From: Cellvibrio sp. KY-GH-1
Lineage (GTDB): Bacteria > Pseudomonadota > Gammaproteobacteria > Pseudomonadales > Cellvibrionaceae
NCBI RefSeq assembly: GCF_008806975.1
Contig: NZ_CP031728.1
Span: forward strand, 248,001 to 312,000
DNA: 64,000 nt
Direction: 5' to 3'
Below, one piece after another: positions 1-10,600 of the stretch. Numbering within the stretch: position 1 is the first letter of the stretch; the number at the start of each line of letters is the position of its first letter. The notes beneath the pieces were generated by a model that was given only the letters and a program-made list of their open reading frames with translations, had not been told where the DNA came from and searched no databases. A program made the translations under genes and the position numbers.

Positions 1-279
1 CGGCGCATTCTTCACGCACACGTTTTTACCGCTCTGGGTGTATACACCGTCCCAGAGGTTGTTAATTACATCATTACCCGCATAGGTCCAGCACAATTCC
101 CAGGAGGTCTTGGCGGCACCGGTGTTGGTCAAGGTCACTTTGTACTGAGCGCCAGATCCCCAGTTATTCACACTGGCAAAATCCACACTACAAGCTCCCT
201 GGGCGGTAGCACCGCCGGAAGCCATGATGCCAAGCGCCACGCTGGTGGAGAGCATCGACAGTTTCAATAATTTTTTCAT
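1..279 (-). CDS. CBM2-YceI-cytochrome/DUF1592 protein, copy A (partial, N-terminal 93 residues)
   Basis: This is the 5' end of a second copy of the gene at 7620-11126. The ATG at 279 is followed by the same lysine-rich signal peptide (MKKLLKLSML) and most of a CBM2 cellulose-binding module with its paired cysteines. The gene runs off the left edge of the window, so whether the YceI, haem and DUF1592 parts are intact here cannot be seen. It lies 27 bp downstream of the GH5 gene on the same strand, as in the complete copy, so the two are probably co-transcribed. Two base differences from copy B are visible near positions 66 and 78. Confidence 0.93.
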   Translation of the reverse strand, partial: MKKLLKLSMLSTSVALGIMASGGATAQGACSVDFASVNNWGSGAQYKVTLTNTGAAKTSWELCWTYAGNDVINNLWDGVYTQSGKNVCVKNAP

Positions 280-306
280 GATAGGTTCTCTCTAAGCTTC
301 ATCCAA

Positions 307-3252
307 TTAACGGGCGTCAAAGACGAGCGCAAAGTCCACAGGAACCGCGGCACTGATGGAGGCGATAGCCACCGCTGCACGCAGCGCTTCCACACCGGCA
401 GTCATGTTGTAGGTTTCTGCTTTGGTCAGCACCGGTGCCAGGGTTTGCACAAGGATGCGTGAGTTGGACAGTTTTTGGACGGAGACCTTGGTGGTGATGG
501 TTCCGCTCACACCGTGCAGGTTGAGGCTGGCAGTGATATCGGTCGCCGCTGATTGGCCAACGGCCAGACCGCTGATCAAGGTGGCTGGAACAGTCACGGT
601 GACAGTCGCGGTTGGGTAGGTCGCTGTTTCAAACAACATATCTTTCATACGTTGATCGCGCAGTGCTACACCGGTGTTCACTGTGTTCAGGTCGATGGTC
701 AGGGTGGCTACGCCAGCTGCACTGATATCGCCACTGATACTGGTGAAGTTATGCACTTCCACGTTGTGGGTGTTTTTGGTGGTGACGAAGTTCAGGTAAG
801 AATCGGTAGTGTTCAGGGTCCAGGCGGCAGTGGTTGCAGCAGAAGAGCTGGAACGGCTGCTGGAGCTTGGTGCTACCGAAGAAGAAGGTACTGAACTGCT
901 GGTCATAGCCACGCTGGAAGAGCTTGGTGCTACCGAGCTGCTGGACTTGCTGGAAGAGCTTGGCGCTACGGATGCTACAGAGCTGCTGCTGGCTGGTGGT
1001 GGAGTGGTACCACAACCGATTGGCTGGGTAGACACTACGATATCGTCCATCCATACGTCAGCGGTACGGCTGCTGAAGCTGTGGAAACCGAACATGACGT
1101 AGTTGAACTTGTCGCTCATCCAGTCAGCGGCCAGAGCGCCGTTGTTCCAATCAGATGCTGAAGTGATTGAGTGTACTTCAGTGCCATTCACACGCATTTT
1201 CAGGGTGTCATAGGCTTGGTCAGCCAGGTAATCCACTTCCACGCAGTACCAGGTATTGGCTGCCATTTGCGGGCCGCTCCACCATTGGCTTTGCTTGGGT
1301 GCGATGTTATCGCTTGGGATGTGGTTGGTACCTAACACACCTTTGATTTGGCCTACACGGATTTCATCGTTGGCATCGAAGGTTTTCTTGATACCGAAGA
1401 TGTGTTCGTGGTTGTCGCCGGCCACATTACCCATTGGCACGCTCATATTCACGTAAGCACGGGTATAGAGACGTTGGGTGCCAGCTGGCAGAGCGCGAAC
1501 CAGTTGCGCCGGTGCTGCGCCACCTTTGAAGTGAACAGACTTGGTACCGGTGTAAGCTTTGGTGGTATCAACCAGAGCGTATTGTGAACCTGAGGCGGTG
1601 TTGCTGTTGTTAGGCACCCAGCCGATGAAGTTCTGCCAACCGGCAGGTTGGGTGTTTGCAGTGCCGCTTTCGAAGGTATCGGAGAAGAGTACGCCGCCAC
1701 CGTTGTTCACAGAGGAGGTGGTCGCGGTGCTGCTACTGGAGAACACGACAGCGACAGAGCTGCTGGACTTGCTGGAACTAGTCGCAGGTACTGATGAGCT
1801 GGTTGCTGGTGTAGAGCTGCGTGAAGAGGTTGACGGGGTAGAGCTGGTAACAGTGCCACCGTTGTTGGCAATCATCGCATTGCGTACCAGGGTACCGGAC
1901 GCAGTCAGCTGAGCGCTGGTCCAGCCACCATTGGCGCTGGCATTAGGCACGAGCGCAGAAGAACCTTCGGCTTTGTCATTCAATGCCCAGTTGGCATTGC
2001 TGATACCGTTGGTTTTCAGGAAGCTCAACCAGGTGTTGGTTTCGGTTGTGTCTACAGCACCGGCACCGTCAGCATTCACTGAACCCCACTCGGTCACAAA
2101 CAGTGCAATACCGCGGTTAAGTGCGGTTTGCGCTTTGTCGCGCAGGGATTGTTTGTGAGTACCAGCATAGAAGTGCAAGGTGTAAGCGATGTTGCTGTAG
2201 GCGGTGATTGGATCGTTAGCCGCTACATCAACGTCTTGAGACCAGTTAGGTGTGCCCACGATAATCAGGTTGTCCGGGTCAATTGCACGGATTTCCTTGA
2301 TGACATCAGTAGCGTAAGGCTTGAGAACACCGCTCCAGGAGATATTCAACGGCTCGTTGTATACCTCATAAATCACGTTGTTGTAGTTACCGTACTTGGT
2401 AGCCATTTCTTTGAAGAAAGCGATTGCTGCTGCTTTGTTGTCTTCCGCGTGATGGGTGTGCCAATCGATGATCACATACATGTTGTTGGCAATAGCCGCA
2501 TCAACCACGGTAGTGGCGCGGGTTTTGTTGGAAGAGTCGGTCAGGTAACCGCCAGTATCTTCAACACCCATAGCAACGCGAATCAGGTTGGCTTTCCAGT
2601 CGGACTTCAACCAGGACACAACTTGCGCGTTGTAGTACTTCTCGCCACCCCAACCGGTGTTACTCCAGAACAGGCTCATGCCTGACAGATTGGCGGGTTG
2701 GCCGTTGGCGGTTACTTTGTTGCCTTGAACAACCAGTGGTGCAACGCCTTGAGCCGTTCCGTTGGACGATGCTGTAGATGAACGAGAGCTTGACACTACT
2801 GCAGTAGAGGATGGTGCTGCAGAGGAAGTGGTAGTGGTTCCACCGCACACTGCGCCGGTGATCACCGGTACTTCAGCAGCCGCTGAGCCTTTGGAACCCT
2901 GGAAACCGAATTCAACGCTTTGACCGGCGGCAATGTTGCCATTCCAGCTCAGGTTGGTTGCGGTGTAAGGGTTGGTTCCGCTCAGGGTGGCGTTGTAGCT
3001 GGACGTTACACGGTTGTCGCCATTGTATTTCCAGCTAATGTTCCAGCCATTGATTGCGCTTGTCCCATCGTTAGTTATTTTTATCTTGGCATCAAATCCA
3101 TTATTCCACTGGTTATTGACCACATACTGGCAACCAGCATAGGCCTGAGTGGAAAGAGTGGATACAGCCAGGGAGAACCCGGCCGCATAGAGAGAGCGCG
3201 TTAGCGCACCCGCTATACGAGGGTTGATCGCAGAGGCTTTAAAGCTACTCAT
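307..3252 (-). CDS. CBM2-GH5 endoglucanase with ConA-like and YceI domains, copy A
   Basis: Secreted modular cellulase of 981 residues, identical in protein sequence to the copy at 11154-14099. The order is signal peptide (to about residue 39), CBM2 (about 40-136, CQYVVNNQW to GAVC), Ser/Thr linker, GH5 catalytic domain of subfamily-2 type (about 168-466), Ser-rich linker, a ConA-like jelly-roll of about 230 residues, another Ser linker, and a C-terminal YceI-like domain (about 815-981). The catalytic acid/base is Glu300 in EVYNEP and the nucleophile Glu388 in TEWGS. GH5 should cleave internal beta-1,4-glucan bonds and CBM2 bind crystalline cellulose. YceI domains bind polyisoprenoids such as ubiquinone, so this cellulase may carry a redox cofactor or lipid; that is inference. 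A GAGGAAG ribosome-binding site precedes the ATG. Confidence 0.93.
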   Translation of the reverse strand: MSSFKASAINPRIAGALTRSLYAAGFSLAVSTLSTQAYAGCQYVVNNQWNNGFDAKIKITNDGTSAINGWNISWKYNGDNRVTSSYNATLSGTNPYTATNLSWNGNIAAGQSVEFGFQGSKGSAAAEVPVITGAVCGGTTTTSSAAPSSTAVVSSSRSSTASSNGTAQGVAPLVVQGNKVTANGQPANLSGMSLFWSNTGWGGEKYYNAQVVSWLKSDWKANLIRVAMGVEDTGGYLTDSSNKTRATTVVDAAIANNMYVIIDWHTHHAEDNKAAAIAFFKEMATKYGNYNNVIYEVYNEPLNISWSGVLKPYATDVIKEIRAIDPDNLIIVGTPNWSQDVDVAANDPITAYSNIAYTLHFYAGTHKQSLRDKAQTALNRGIALFVTEWGSVNADGAGAVDTTETNTWLSFLKTNGISNANWALNDKAEGSSALVPNASANGGWTSAQLTASGTLVRNAMIANNGGTVTSSTPSTSSRSSTPATSSSVPATSSSKSSSSVAVVFSSSSTATTSSVNNGGGVLFSDTFESGTANTQPAGWQNFIGWVPNNSNTASGSQYALVDTTKAYTGTKSVHFKGGAAPAQLVRALPAGTQRLYTRAYVNMSVPMGNVAGDNHEHIFGIKKTFDANDEIRVGQIKGVLGTNHIPSDNIAPKQSQWWSGPQMAANTWYCVEVDYLADQAYDTLKMRVNGTEVHSITSASDWNNGALAADWMSDKFNYVMFGFHSFSSRTADVWMDDIVVSTQPIGCGTTPPPASSSSVASVAPSSSSKSSSSVAPSSSSVAMTSSSVPSSSVAPSSSSRSSSSAATTAAWTLNTTDSYLNFVTTKNTHNVEVHNFTSISGDISAAGVATLTIDLNTVNTGVALRDQRMKDMLFETATYPTATVTVTVPATLISGLAVGQSAATDITASLNLHGVSGTITTKVSVQKLSNSRILVQTLAPVLTKAETYNMTAGVEALRAAVAIASISAAVPVDFALVFDAR

Positions 3253-3356
3253 AGTGTCTTCCTCGGAGGTAAATGCCGGCTTGCACCGGCAACGGTCATC
3301 AACATCGTTCTTGTTAAAACGGTTAAAACAAGGGGTAAAACAAAGCGATAAAACCA

Positions 3357-3386
3357 GGCGATGACAGAAACAGCGCTGTCATCGCC
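3357..3386 (-). terminator. Hairpin between membrane-protein and GH5 genes, copy A
   Basis: An 11-bp perfect stem (3357-3367 with 3376-3386) and an 8-base loop. On the minus strand it is followed by a T-rich stretch, so it could end transcription of the upstream membrane-protein gene. The loop and right arm also contain the operator-like 14-mer described separately, so the same sequence could act as terminator, operator or both. Confidence 0.55.
3368..3381. promoter_or_regulatory. LacI-type operator-like 14-mer before GH5 copy A
   Basis: On the minus strand this reads TGACAGCGCTGTTT, which is identical to a 14-mer at 17425-17438 upstream of the GH6 gene. It is centred on AGCGCT, as in many LacI-family operators. 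It lies about 115 bp upstream of the GH5 start codon. The regulator is not in this window. Confidence 0.45.
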
Positions 3387-3416
3387 GCCGATCAGGCTGT
3401 GATGCCGGCTCGGTGA

Positions 3417-4025
3417 CTAATCAAACTTGCGGGAGGCGTTCAGATGGATCTGTTCAGCGATCAGGGGTTGTTCGGGTTCAGCTTTGCGCATGGCGCGCAG
3501 AACTTCACCGGCAACGATAAAGGCGGTGACCAACAAGCCGGAGTAAATAAACATGACAAAGCTGAAGTCCACGGTGTAGTTCCAGGGTCTGGCGATGCCG
3601 AGGTAGCAGGCAAATAACCAGGACGTGGTAGACAATGCACCGGTGAGTACCACCAGGATTTGTTCAAAGGTGGGGAGACCGAGCAGCCCGCGGCGTGAGG
3701 TGACACGTGGAAAGCTGTAGTAGTGCAGGGCGATACCGTTCAGGGTGAGCACTGACACTACGGTGAATTTGGCCCAGAGTTTTTCGTTCATCAGGTACTG
3801 CTGGGGGTTTTCGAGATAGCCGAGCAATACCAGGGCGAGGCCGGAGATCCACAGCAAAACCAGGGAGATAAACATGATTTCGGCGGACTTGGTGAGGTCT
3901 TTTACGGCACTGGAAGAGAGGGCGCCGCCTTTGGTTTTGGCCAAGGCCAGGTCTTGCATCAACAGGATGCCAACAGCCACGCAAGCGGCCAGGAGATGGG
4001 CATACACAATCAGGGTTTTAAACAT
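3417..4025 (-). CDS. Small polytopic membrane protein, copy A
   Basis: 202 residues starting MFKTLIVYAHLL. I do not recognise a characterised family. Several hydrophobic segments are visible (about residues 3-24, 50-70, 90-108, 122-145 and 155-175), so it is an inner-membrane protein. The start at 4025 is chosen because this is where the two duplicate copies begin to agree; an in-frame ATG further upstream exists only in this copy. It differs from copy B by Ser versus Gly at about residue 39. Its consistent place upstream of a secreted YceI/cytochrome system would fit a membrane redox or transport partner, but there is no haem or metal motif to prove it. Confidence 0.8.
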   Translation of the reverse strand: MFKTLIVYAHLLAACVAVGILLMQDLALAKTKGGALSSSAVKDLTKSAEIMFISLVLLWISGLALVLLGYLENPQQYLMNEKLWAKFTVVSVLTLNGIALHYYSFPRVTSRRGLLGLPTFEQILVVLTGALSTTSWLFACYLGIARPWNYTVDFSFVMFIYSGLLVTAFIVAGEVLRAMRKAEPEQPLIAEQIHLNASRKFD

Positions 4026-4082
4026 AGTTGTCCGCGCCTTTGTTGTTGTAGTGGTCAAGTTGTTATTGGTTTTTGCTACATA

Positions 4083-4096
4083 TGATTGCGCTAACA
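4083..4096. promoter_or_regulatory. Operator-like 14-mer, proximal, upstream of membrane protein copy A
   Basis: TGATTGCGCTAACA lies about 58 bp upstream of the start codon at 4025. The same 14-mer is kept at 14925-14938 upstream of copy B although the surrounding DNA has diverged completely, which argues for selection. It differs in two positions from TGGTAGCGCTAACA, the xyl-box bound by the LacI-type XylR of Xanthomonas as I recall it. Confidence 0.5.
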
Positions 4097-4373
4097 AAAT
4101 CATCAGATACGATCAGGTCGAAAAAATTACAACGAATTTTTAAGTCCTAAAGTGATGATTCCTCTGCTTGCGCAAAAATTTAATTACAACTGGATGGCGA
4201 ATCAGAAAAGTGCTGAACCTGCTGGTTAAGCGCACTTGTTTCCCTCGTTCTATCACGGCCTTTATAATTTTGGCGCCTTAATTATCCGTTTGGCGCTTGT
4301 TGTTTATAGCTAAAACTTCGGTGTTGAGACTTAAAACAATATCTTATGTTTATTGTTCCACAGTATCGTAAGT

Positions 4374-4387
4374 TGACAGCGCGATCA
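4374..4387. promoter_or_regulatory. Operator-like 14-mer, distal, upstream of membrane protein copy A
   Basis: TGACAGCGCGATCA. A related 14-mer (TGGTAGCGCGATCA) lies at a similar distance upstream of copy B at 15204-15217. The pair suggests a two-operator promoter for each copy. Confidence 0.4.
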
Positions 4388-4635
4388 ATTCACATTTTTT
4401 AATATACAAGGGGGTTTTTACTGGCTGGATATAATTATCTGTACTAACAGCGACTTTATTGAGGGTCTTTTATCATTGATAAAGTCGGTTTTTAAGTGTG
4501 ATTGGTTGAAATTTAATAGGTGGCAATTTGTTTATTTATGGTAACAGGCAAGTTGCAAGGGGACGTCCAGTGACCTTAAGGCTGTCGCGTATACATACAT
4601 AATGGTACTTAGGCTTAGTTGTTGTGGCTGTATGT

Positions 4636-6024
4636 TTAGGTTGAAAGTTCCCGCTCAAGGAGCAATTGTCCGAGAATCGAAACGATGACATCAATTACGG
4701 CCGTGCCCGGCGGTAATTGATTAACAAGGATGTTGCTGATGTTATTGATCGATTTTTCACCGTCAATCAGCGCAACAATAGCTTCAACAAGAGGGTGTGG
4801 TTGAGTCAAACGAAAATCCATTATAGGAATGGGTAGGTGATGCATGATCAACCATGAAGCAAGAACTCCTGGCGGTGGTTCTGAATTATTGCTTTTAGTT
4901 CTGGTGGCGGCAAAGCTCCACACCTGCTCTTCTCTTAGACGTGCTTCCATAGGAGATATCAAATATTGAGCTTGGTCAATGCGCTCTGCGGCAACTTCCA
5001 TGTTTGCTAACGTAATAAACTCTTTGATTTCCTCGTGAGAATATTTAAGTTGGAGAGGGAGGTGACGTGTAAACAATAGTGGCCCAGTATTTAGCCAGCT
5101 CCCTTTTGGTGTTAATAAATTATAGATGATGCCAATTAGATCCCGGACGTCACCGCCATTTACGTCAATAAGCCAGGGTGTGAGGATTAAATCAAAGTTG
5201 CTTTTTGAAAGTGGCAAGTTCCATACATTAGCGCCCAAAAGAAACCAGTTGTGCGCATTCGATGTAGCATTATCGGGTGGCGTAATTGATTGTGTTAACG
5301 TTGTTGGAAATGATGCTTGCGGGAAAAGCTTAAATTCTCCAAATTGAAGCGCTTGTTGTTGTTTAATTAATTCATCAGCTGCGGCGAGGAGTAGCGGATT
5401 GCTGTCAACTGCTAATGTGAACTCTGGTTTTAAATGGTTGTGGAGATCCCAACTTAACCTTCCTGCACCTGCTCCAAGAACGAGAATATTTTTTGGTGTT
5501 TGAGGTAATTTGTCGAGTAATGACTTAATTCGCAAAAAAGCGTTGTGATTTTCTTCACTTGGCAATGAGACCGAATCCCAAGCCCAATCTCTGAAAATTA
5601 AATCGAAATACTCGCCCAAGTCGCCCGGGTTCATGCTGCTCAGTTGTTCATTGTATTCAGCAATGACTGATTTTTTTTCAAACAGTAATTTAATGCTGTC
5701 ACGGTTGATTAAGTTGGCTTTATAGATGTCGGCAAGTCGTTTGCGTGTTGTCTCACTCAAGTCATAACGAGCAAGTGATTCCCTGATGTTATTTAGTCCT
5801 TGTTCTGCGTTGCCTAGTAGCGTTGCGATTTGATGTTGCCAGATTGTTTTCTGATGAAATCCTGCAGGAAAAAAGCAAGGTACGTTCCCCAAATTGAAAA
5901 AATCAGTTTCACAACGATTGCATTTTAAATTTTCAAAAACAAAACTCTCTTCAGAAGTTGCAAAACATTTTGGGCAGCAAAATTGATTGATAAGCTGAGC
6001 AGGAATTGCAATTTTTGAGGGCAT
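4636..6024 (-). CDS. N2227/carnosine-methyltransferase-like SAM methyltransferase with zinc ribbon
   Basis: 462 residues. The N-terminus has two CxxC pairs (Cys17/Cys20 and Cys35/Cys38), a likely zinc ribbon. The central part matches the N2227-like (carnosine N-methyltransferase) layout: RDW at 145-147, the SAM-binding motif LGAGAGRLSW at about 183-192, a later TPWLIDVNGGD segment, and the GSWLNTGPLLF strand typical of that family. The last 60 residues resemble a PqqD-type winged helix. The substrate is unknown; members methylate the imidazole of carnosine-like histidine compounds. It sits alone between the two duplicate copies, behind a strong terminator, and is probably its own transcription unit. 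I see no clear Shine-Dalgarno before the ATG. Confidence 0.72.
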   Translation of the reverse strand: MPSKIAIPAQLINQFCCPKCFATSEESFVFENLKCNRCETDFFNLGNVPCFFPAGFHQKTIWQHQIATLLGNAEQGLNNIRESLARYDLSETTRKRLADIYKANLINRDSIKLLFEKKSVIAEYNEQLSSMNPGDLGEYFDLIFRDWAWDSVSLPSEENHNAFLRIKSLLDKLPQTPKNILVLGAGAGRLSWDLHNHLKPEFTLAVDSNPLLLAAADELIKQQQALQFGEFKLFPQASFPTTLTQSITPPDNATSNAHNWFLLGANVWNLPLSKSNFDLILTPWLIDVNGGDVRDLIGIIYNLLTPKGSWLNTGPLLFTRHLPLQLKYSHEEIKEFITLANMEVAAERIDQAQYLISPMEARLREEQVWSFAATRTKSNNSEPPPGVLASWLIMHHLPIPIMDFRLTQPHPLVEAIVALIDGEKSINNISNILVNQLPPGTAVIDVIVSILGQLLLERELST

Positions 6025-6109
6025 AAATAAAAACCGATTTGTTTTAATGTTTGCGAATATCGCATCCTAAATGACTGGCAGGCAAAACAAAATAGTCTCC
6101 CTGAAAACA

Positions 6110-6146
6110 AAAGCGCCTTCTATCGTAAGCCGATAGAAGGCGCTTT
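6110..6146 (-). terminator. Strong rho-independent terminator of the GH5-cytochrome-DUF1552 operon
   Basis: A 16-bp perfect stem (6110-6125 with 6131-6146) with a 5-base loop, continuing on the minus strand into TTTTGTTTTC. It lies 24 bp after the DUF1552 stop codon, so it ends the operon and separates it from the methyltransferase gene. Confidence 0.88.
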
Positions 6147-6169
6147 AGAACAAGGCTTTTTTAAACTAA

Positions 6170-7540
6170 TTACACTAAACCCAATGTGCTGCTGCCTAAT
6201 GTAATACCGGTCAACCCCATTCCTTTTGGAATTGCGCCGTTCAGATCGTAGACGTTACCGCCCTGGCGAGCAGAATAGCCGCTGACGAAACCGGGCATCT
6301 GGGTTGCAACAATAAATGGACCATTGCCGGAGCTGTGATCCATACCATTACCCATACAGGTTACTTGTACAACAACGGTTGAGTTAATCAGCGGTTGGCC
6401 ATCTGGCCCTGCTGTTTTACGTAACTTGTCGATCAGGTATGCCGGAACATCGTTGAGGTAACGCCACATTTCGACAAACGCGGCGTTGCTTGGTGCACCG
6501 TGACAAGCCTGGTGAGCATCCTGAGTCCAGGAGGTATTGTGACCCAACCAGTCACCTTGGTGGTTACCTAATTGCAGGGTCGCTACTTTGGTAATGCCGC
6601 ACGCTAACGCAGCAACAACGATGTCAGCTTGGGATTTGCCAGTCGCTTGCATATTGGCAACGCTAGGAGTAATACCAGTGCCACAGTTAGTGGTTGTGGT
6701 AGAACCACTACTGCTGTTTGCGGCCGCTGTATTGGTTTTGATTTTTTTCAATGAGTCGATGTGCTCTTGATAACGAGCATATTCGTCTGAACTGAGTTTG
6801 GTTTTGATTTGTTCCAGCGCTCGCAATTGTGCATCGTAAGAGAGTGCATAAGTTGTGTCTGGAGTAGTTCCACCTCCGCCGCCAGAAGTTCCGCTAAATA
6901 TATTGGACAATGCTTGAGTTGGGTTATCAGTACAAGGACCAATGTTGCTGCACAACGTACCGTTGGTGGTCGCTTTTGCTCCCAAGTAGATTGATGAGCG
7001 GGGCGTGCTAGTTCCTAATACGGCAGCAATGCGTTTATCCATGGTCGGTGAATTGTAATCAGTTACACCTAATGAGTTCATCGCAGTAGCGTGGCCGGAT
7101 GTAATCACGTCGATTTGGCGGAAATGACAAATGCCGGAAACGTTGTAACCATCTGGACCGTAGGGGCGAGTAATTTGGTTCATTTGTGTGGCGCTACTTG
7201 GCATCCAAGTGCCAGAAGCGGCGCCGCTATTCAGATAACAAAAAACTACGCGCTTGTTGACGTTGGTTTGCGCCATTGCGTGACGGTTGGCGAGAATACC
7301 ACCCAGCAGAGCGGAGCCGCGCAATAGTCCGGCAGAAATACCAGATTTAGCAATTAAATCCATAAAGCTACGACGATCTTGTTGGATAAATTGATCGCGA
7401 TAACGCTTGTCGTGCTTTTCGTCATTTTTCAAATAGGTTTTCAGTGCTTCTGGTCCCGCTTCAAGTTTCTTGAAGTGTTCCATTGCCTCAAGCGCATCGT
7501 CTTCGGGCAAGTGGCGGAATCTACTATCAATCTTTTTCAT
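6170..7540 (-). CDS. DUF1552-family secreted protein, partner of the DUF1592 protein
   Basis: 456 residues from the ATG at 7540, which has a GAGG ribosome-binding site; upstream in-frame codons lack one. Residues 56-57 are a twin arginine (DRRSFMDL) followed by a hydrophobic stretch to about residue 85 and an AMAQ cleavage-like site, so Tat export is likely. The rest matches the DUF1552 pattern (RVVFCYLNSGAASGTWMP; SGHATAMNSLG; LQLGNHQGDW; VVQVTCMGNGMDHSSGNGP). Several histidines and cysteines could bind metal. DUF1552 genes are often next to DUF1592/DUF1588/DUF1585 cytochrome genes, and here it lies 80 bp downstream of one, followed by the operon terminator. The biochemical role of the family is not established; an extracellular redox role is inferred from the partner. 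Confidence 0.8.
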   Translation of the reverse strand: MKKIDSRFRHLPEDDALEAMEHFKKLEAGPEALKTYLKNDEKHDKRYRDQFIQQDRRSFMDLIAKSGISAGLLRGSALLGGILANRHAMAQTNVNKRVVFCYLNSGAASGTWMPSSATQMNQITRPYGPDGYNVSGICHFRQIDVITSGHATAMNSLGVTDYNSPTMDKRIAAVLGTSTPRSSIYLGAKATTNGTLCSNIGPCTDNPTQALSNIFSGTSGGGGGTTPDTTYALSYDAQLRALEQIKTKLSSDEYARYQEHIDSLKKIKTNTAAANSSSGSTTTTNCGTGITPSVANMQATGKSQADIVVAALACGITKVATLQLGNHQGDWLGHNTSWTQDAHQACHGAPSNAAFVEMWRYLNDVPAYLIDKLRKTAGPDGQPLINSTVVVQVTCMGNGMDHSSGNGPFIVATQMPGFVSGYSARQGGNVYDLNGAIPKGMGLTGITLGSSTLGLV

Positions 7541-7619
7541 AACCAAACCTCTTGGATTTAGAATTTTTTTCTGTTGGCTTTCCAGTTGAAGGGTGGGGGT
7601 TGCCCCCACCCGTTCAGTC

Positions 7620-10600
7620 TTAGCGACGGAAACGAATCACGTTAGACATACCGAGCTCTTTCAACATTGCGCGTGGGTTGCCATTGCTTCCGCTCAACTT
7701 GGTTTTGAGGGAGTCATTGATACAAGCCAATTGCGATTGTTGCTGAGTAGTCAACGCTTTCTCAGCGGTATCGTCCTGGAATTCGCGGCTCAGTGAATAA
7801 CCGGTTGCGAAGCGGAATGATTTTTGGATCAAACAAGCGTTCACGCCTGGCAGGTTGTTGGCAACCATGATGCGACCCAAATCTTTAGAGCCGTTAAATG
7901 GTAAGCCAGGTGAACCAGTATCCTTCTCGTTATTTACTTCAGCGAAGCCAACTGTACCAACTCCATTCGCACCGAAGAGGCGACCACCGTTGTTAACCAT
8001 GTTGATTTCAACGTTGTTGGTGCGTGCTTCGTTACCGTTCAGGTCCATAGCTTTTTGTACCACTTTGCCATTCACTACTGAGCGAGGCATACCAACGTTG
8101 TCGAAATCATCAATACCGAACAATGGGTTGATGATAGCGTTATGGCATTGATAGCAAGGTGTACCTTCTACCGCAGTTTGCATGTCGTAGAACTGGGTGG
8201 TAGTCAGGTTGCCAGCTTCCAGCGCTTTCTGTGCGTCAGCTGCTGCTTTGTCGCGCAATCCAGTTTTATCCTCAAATGAGGTAGGCAGTGGAATATTTTG
8301 ACAGAGCATGTCTTGGCGTACGTGTACTGCGCGCTTGATGGGTGATGTACGGCCAGCGTGAGCGTACAGGGTCATGAAGGCGCCGGACGACAACACACCA
8401 CCGCGTTTGGAGTTGGCAGTGTTAACCATACGCCAATCGGTGGTGCTAGTGCCGCCACCTGAAACCCCGTAGTAAGACGACAAAGTACTGTTTAGCATGG
8501 TGTAGTCGCCGGTATAAATATCGGTGAATGGCAGATTGTTGTAGAACGCGTATTTGTAAACTTCACGGATTTCTTGCGCCATGGAGTCTTTCACTGCTTG
8601 AGTGAAATTGCTGCCTGCGGTGCGAGTTACGTTAGCTACGTCATCAGTGCGGAACCAGAGTCCAGCAAAACGACCCATTTGTGCTTTACCCAAGTCTGAG
8701 TCGAGCAGGCGATCAATTTGTTGACCGAGGTTGGTTGCGTTTTCCAACTGACCGTTCGCTGCAGCAGTTAGCAACGTTTTGTCTGGGCCGCTACCTGTGT
8801 ACATATACGCCAACGCAGAAGCAAATTCATATGGATCCAACGCGTAAGCAGTAGAGTCAGCTTGTTGGAAAATAGTGCTAGTACCCCAAGATTGTGAACG
8901 CGCTTGGCTAACTGGCAAACCCAGCTCAGTGCGATACAGGAATTGAGGAGACATTAACACTGTTTGAATTGCCCAGCGCAGGCCGGTAGATCCGTTACGA
9001 ACAATAGCGGTGTACTCGGTTTTTTCGTCGTTAGTCAAAGGACGACGGAAAGCCAAGTATGCGAAATTGTCAATAAAGCTGGTAGCACATGTAGTTGACG
9101 TGGTATCGCTACAAGTGAACGGCAATGCACTGTTGTTAATTGCCCAAGTAGCTATGTCTGATGCGTTCTTCTGATAAGACAGTATGCGCGCTTCAGTTAC
9201 TGGTTCAGTGGTGTGGTTTGGCAAGCTAGCAATCATTTTGTCCGGGTTGGCCAGGTCTTTCGATGCATAGTTTGCAGGCAGCGTCTTGCTAAACAACGCT
9301 TGCAGTGAGTTGTGGTATTCGAAAGAGGTCAACAATTTGACCGAACGCATACCGTATTTCACCGCCGACGAAGTATCACAGGCTACACCATTGTTTTGGT
9401 TTTTACCTCTGAGTGACCACAGGTAAGCAGCTAAGTGCTCACCGCAGTTTGCAGCGGTACAAGTAGCGTAAGAGCCCAGCATTTGTTGATTGATGAAACG
9501 AGCCAGCTCGCTCACGCTGGTTCCGGTGTAATTGCCGGCCGGGAAGTTTGCTGGGTGTTTCCATGCGTTCACGTCAAAGGTAACTATGCCGTCGGTAAAG
9601 CGTCCGTCGCCATCACTGTCTTTGTGGCAGCCTTGACAGCCGACAGTACCAAACAGATTTTTACCGGTAGTGGCATCACCAACAAAAGCTACACTACTAG
9701 AGCTGCGAGAGCTTACCGAAGTGGTAGTGCCGGTGCTGGAAGAGCTGGCAGAGGTAGTAGTTCCAGTGCTGCTCACAGACGAAGCCGATGCGCCACCGGT
9801 GAAGGTAACGGTAACCGCAGTCGTGGCCGCTGCCGGAACGCTGTCAGTGAAAGCGATGAGCTTGTAGTCATAGCTGCCGGAAGCAGTCAGAGCGTCCAAA
9901 TAGCTCACACTGTTAGCATTGAGCTTGGAAGCAGTGTACCAACGACCATCAGCCCCTTTACGACGAACCAGGAAACCCGTTTCAGTCGCGCTGGCATCAG
10001 CCCAGTTCAGACTTGCGCCTGTAGTTACCGCTGTACCGGTTACGCTCAGCGGTGCAGATGGTGCAGTCGCCAGGCTGATCGCTGGGGTATTGCTCGGGTT
10101 GCTGTTGCTCAGGAACATCTTGAAGTACACAGGTACTTTCTCGCCGATGGTACCCAGGCTCATGAGATTGCGCAGGTATTCAACACCGTAATTGATATCG
10201 AAATCGGTAGAGTTGATGACGATTGGTTTTTTCGGTGAGAAAGACACGCTGCCGCTGCTGTTTTTCACAACCAGCGCATCAAACACAACTGACTTGACGA
10301 TGCCGTGCAGCGTCAGGTTACCGGTCACTGATTGAATGGCAGTGCTACCAGCAGACATAGCTTCAATCGCTGCCAGGTCAAGCTGGGTAGTGAAGTGCAG
10401 GTTAGGCAGGTAGGCAGACTCAAAAATGTAGTCCTGCATACGGGTATCGCGCAGTGCGATACCGGTGCTGATGCTGCTCAGTGGGATAGTCAGTGTTGCT
10501 TGTCCAGACGGAGATACTGTGCCTTGCAACTGGGTGAAGGTGAAGTTTTCCGGTGTTTCGGCGCCGGTAGTGGCGTTTTTCTTCACGGTCACAAAGTGGA

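Larger units (their letters stand above)
1..4047. repeat. Large duplication, copy A
   Basis: This segment matches 10848-14894 almost base for base with a constant offset of 10847. The window begins inside it, so its left end is not visible. It holds the 5' part of the cytochrome/DUF1592 gene, the whole GH5-YceI gene and the small membrane-protein gene. The few differences I could see in the GH5 gene are silent, and the two 981-residue proteins are identical. Identity stops abruptly just upstream of the membrane-protein start codon (after position 4047), beyond which only an operator-like 15-mer is still shared. Confidence 0.97.
4047..4635. other. AT-rich intergenic stretch with operator-like sites and a hairpin
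   Basis: No credible gene is seen. The stretch holds two operator-like sites (4083-4096 TGATTGCGCTAACA and 4374-4387 TGACAGCGCGATCA). It also has a 9-bp inverted repeat (4451-4459 with 4479-4487) followed by a short T run on the plus strand, which may terminate the methyltransferase transcript or be regulatory. It separates the 3' end of the methyltransferase gene from the promoter of the membrane-protein gene. Confidence 0.6.

Noticed and set aside
2128..2685. A 185-codon plus-strand frame over the GH5 domain, repeated at 12975-13532
   Set aside because: It is antisense to a well-supported catalytic domain; its presence in both copies simply follows from the duplication.
9435..10238. A 267-codon plus-strand frame inside the cytochrome/DUF1592 gene
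   Set aside because: It is antisense to Ser/Thr-rich and Fn3 coding sequence and only mirrors its codon pattern.
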